From Muribaculaceae bacterium (GTDB lineage Bacteria; Bacteroidota; Bacteroidia; Bacteroidales; Muribaculaceae), in assembly GCA_024400895.1 (NCBI GenBank), contig JAKSMA010000141.1, positions 1 through 6,566 on the forward strand: a stretch of 6,566 nucleotides of DNA, given 5' to 3'. How positions within the stretch are numbered: position 1 is the first letter of the stretch; the number at the start of each line of letters is the position of its first letter. A model generated the notes under the pieces. It was not told the origin of the DNA. It worked only from the letters and a program-made list of their open reading frames with translations, and did no database searches. Positions 6,488 to 6,566 of this stretch are shown piece by piece. The position numbers and the translations under genes are program-made.

Positions 6488-6566
6488 ATGACAAAAGTAG
6501 CTATTAACGGCTTTGGCCGTATTGGTCGTCTGGCTTTCCGTCAGATGTTTGAAGCTGAAGGTTATG
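6488..6566 (+). CDS. gap: Type I glyceraldehyde-3-phosphate dehydrogenase, 5' end only
   Basis: The first 26 codons are present and the gene continues beyond the window. The protein begins MTKVAINGFGRIGRLAFRQM, the hallmark N terminus of glycolytic GAPDH. It contains the NAD-binding GFGRIGR loop of the Rossmann fold (residues 8-14). The enzyme oxidises glyceraldehyde 3-phosphate to 1,3-bisphosphoglycerate in the cytoplasm. The start is certain from family alignment. The AT-rich leader before it carries the promoter at 6355-6362 and the hairpin at 6374-6405. Catalytic residues lie outside the window, so integrity cannot be judged. Confidence 0.96.
   Translation, partial: MTKVAINGFGRIGRLAFRQMFEAEGY

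Overview
The window looks like a chromosomal segment from a gut-type member of the Bacteroidales (Prevotella/Muribaculaceae-like; genus not resolved). The basis is threefold: promoter -7 boxes of the Bacteroidetes form TAnnTTTG, sometimes followed by CA; two genes with Bacteroidetes-style lipoprotein signal peptides; and mscL, gap and a choloylglycine-hydrolase-family enzyme in short, separately promoted units.

Layout. Positions 1-271 hold no gene I can defend, only small hairpins and an incomplete open frame. A small lipoprotein gene with a calycin-like GTW motif follows (407-934) and ends at a strong GC hairpin. Then comes a compact type II restriction-modification module: a C5-cytosine methyltransferase (1225-2622) and, one base later, a MutH/Sau3AI-type endonuclease (2624-4036). 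The module is bracketed by a long imperfect inverted repeat (about 1005-1142 and 4047-4250). Each arm has the same internal order: an inner unique part, an octamer array, a heptamer array and an outer part. The arms differ mainly in repeat copy number. After the right arm a well-formed promoter drives a lipoprotein-type linear amide C-N hydrolase (4354-5652). It converges on mscL (5800-6183, minus strand) across a shared terminator hairpin. The window ends in the first 26 codons of gap, which has its own promoter and a hairpin-bearing leader.

How it works together. The methyltransferase and nuclease form one self-sufficient defence unit, predicted by family to act on GATC with protection by m5C. 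Only four GATC sites were found by eye in the whole window, far fewer than composition would predict, which fits a history of GATC-directed restriction. The flanking genes (envelope lipoprotein, hydrolase, osmotic channel, glycolytic enzyme) look like ordinary host genes. The restriction module appears to be an AT-richer insertion delimited by the repeat arms. The most notable feature is this repeat-bracketed, potentially mobile or invertible module. The enzymes themselves belong to known families.
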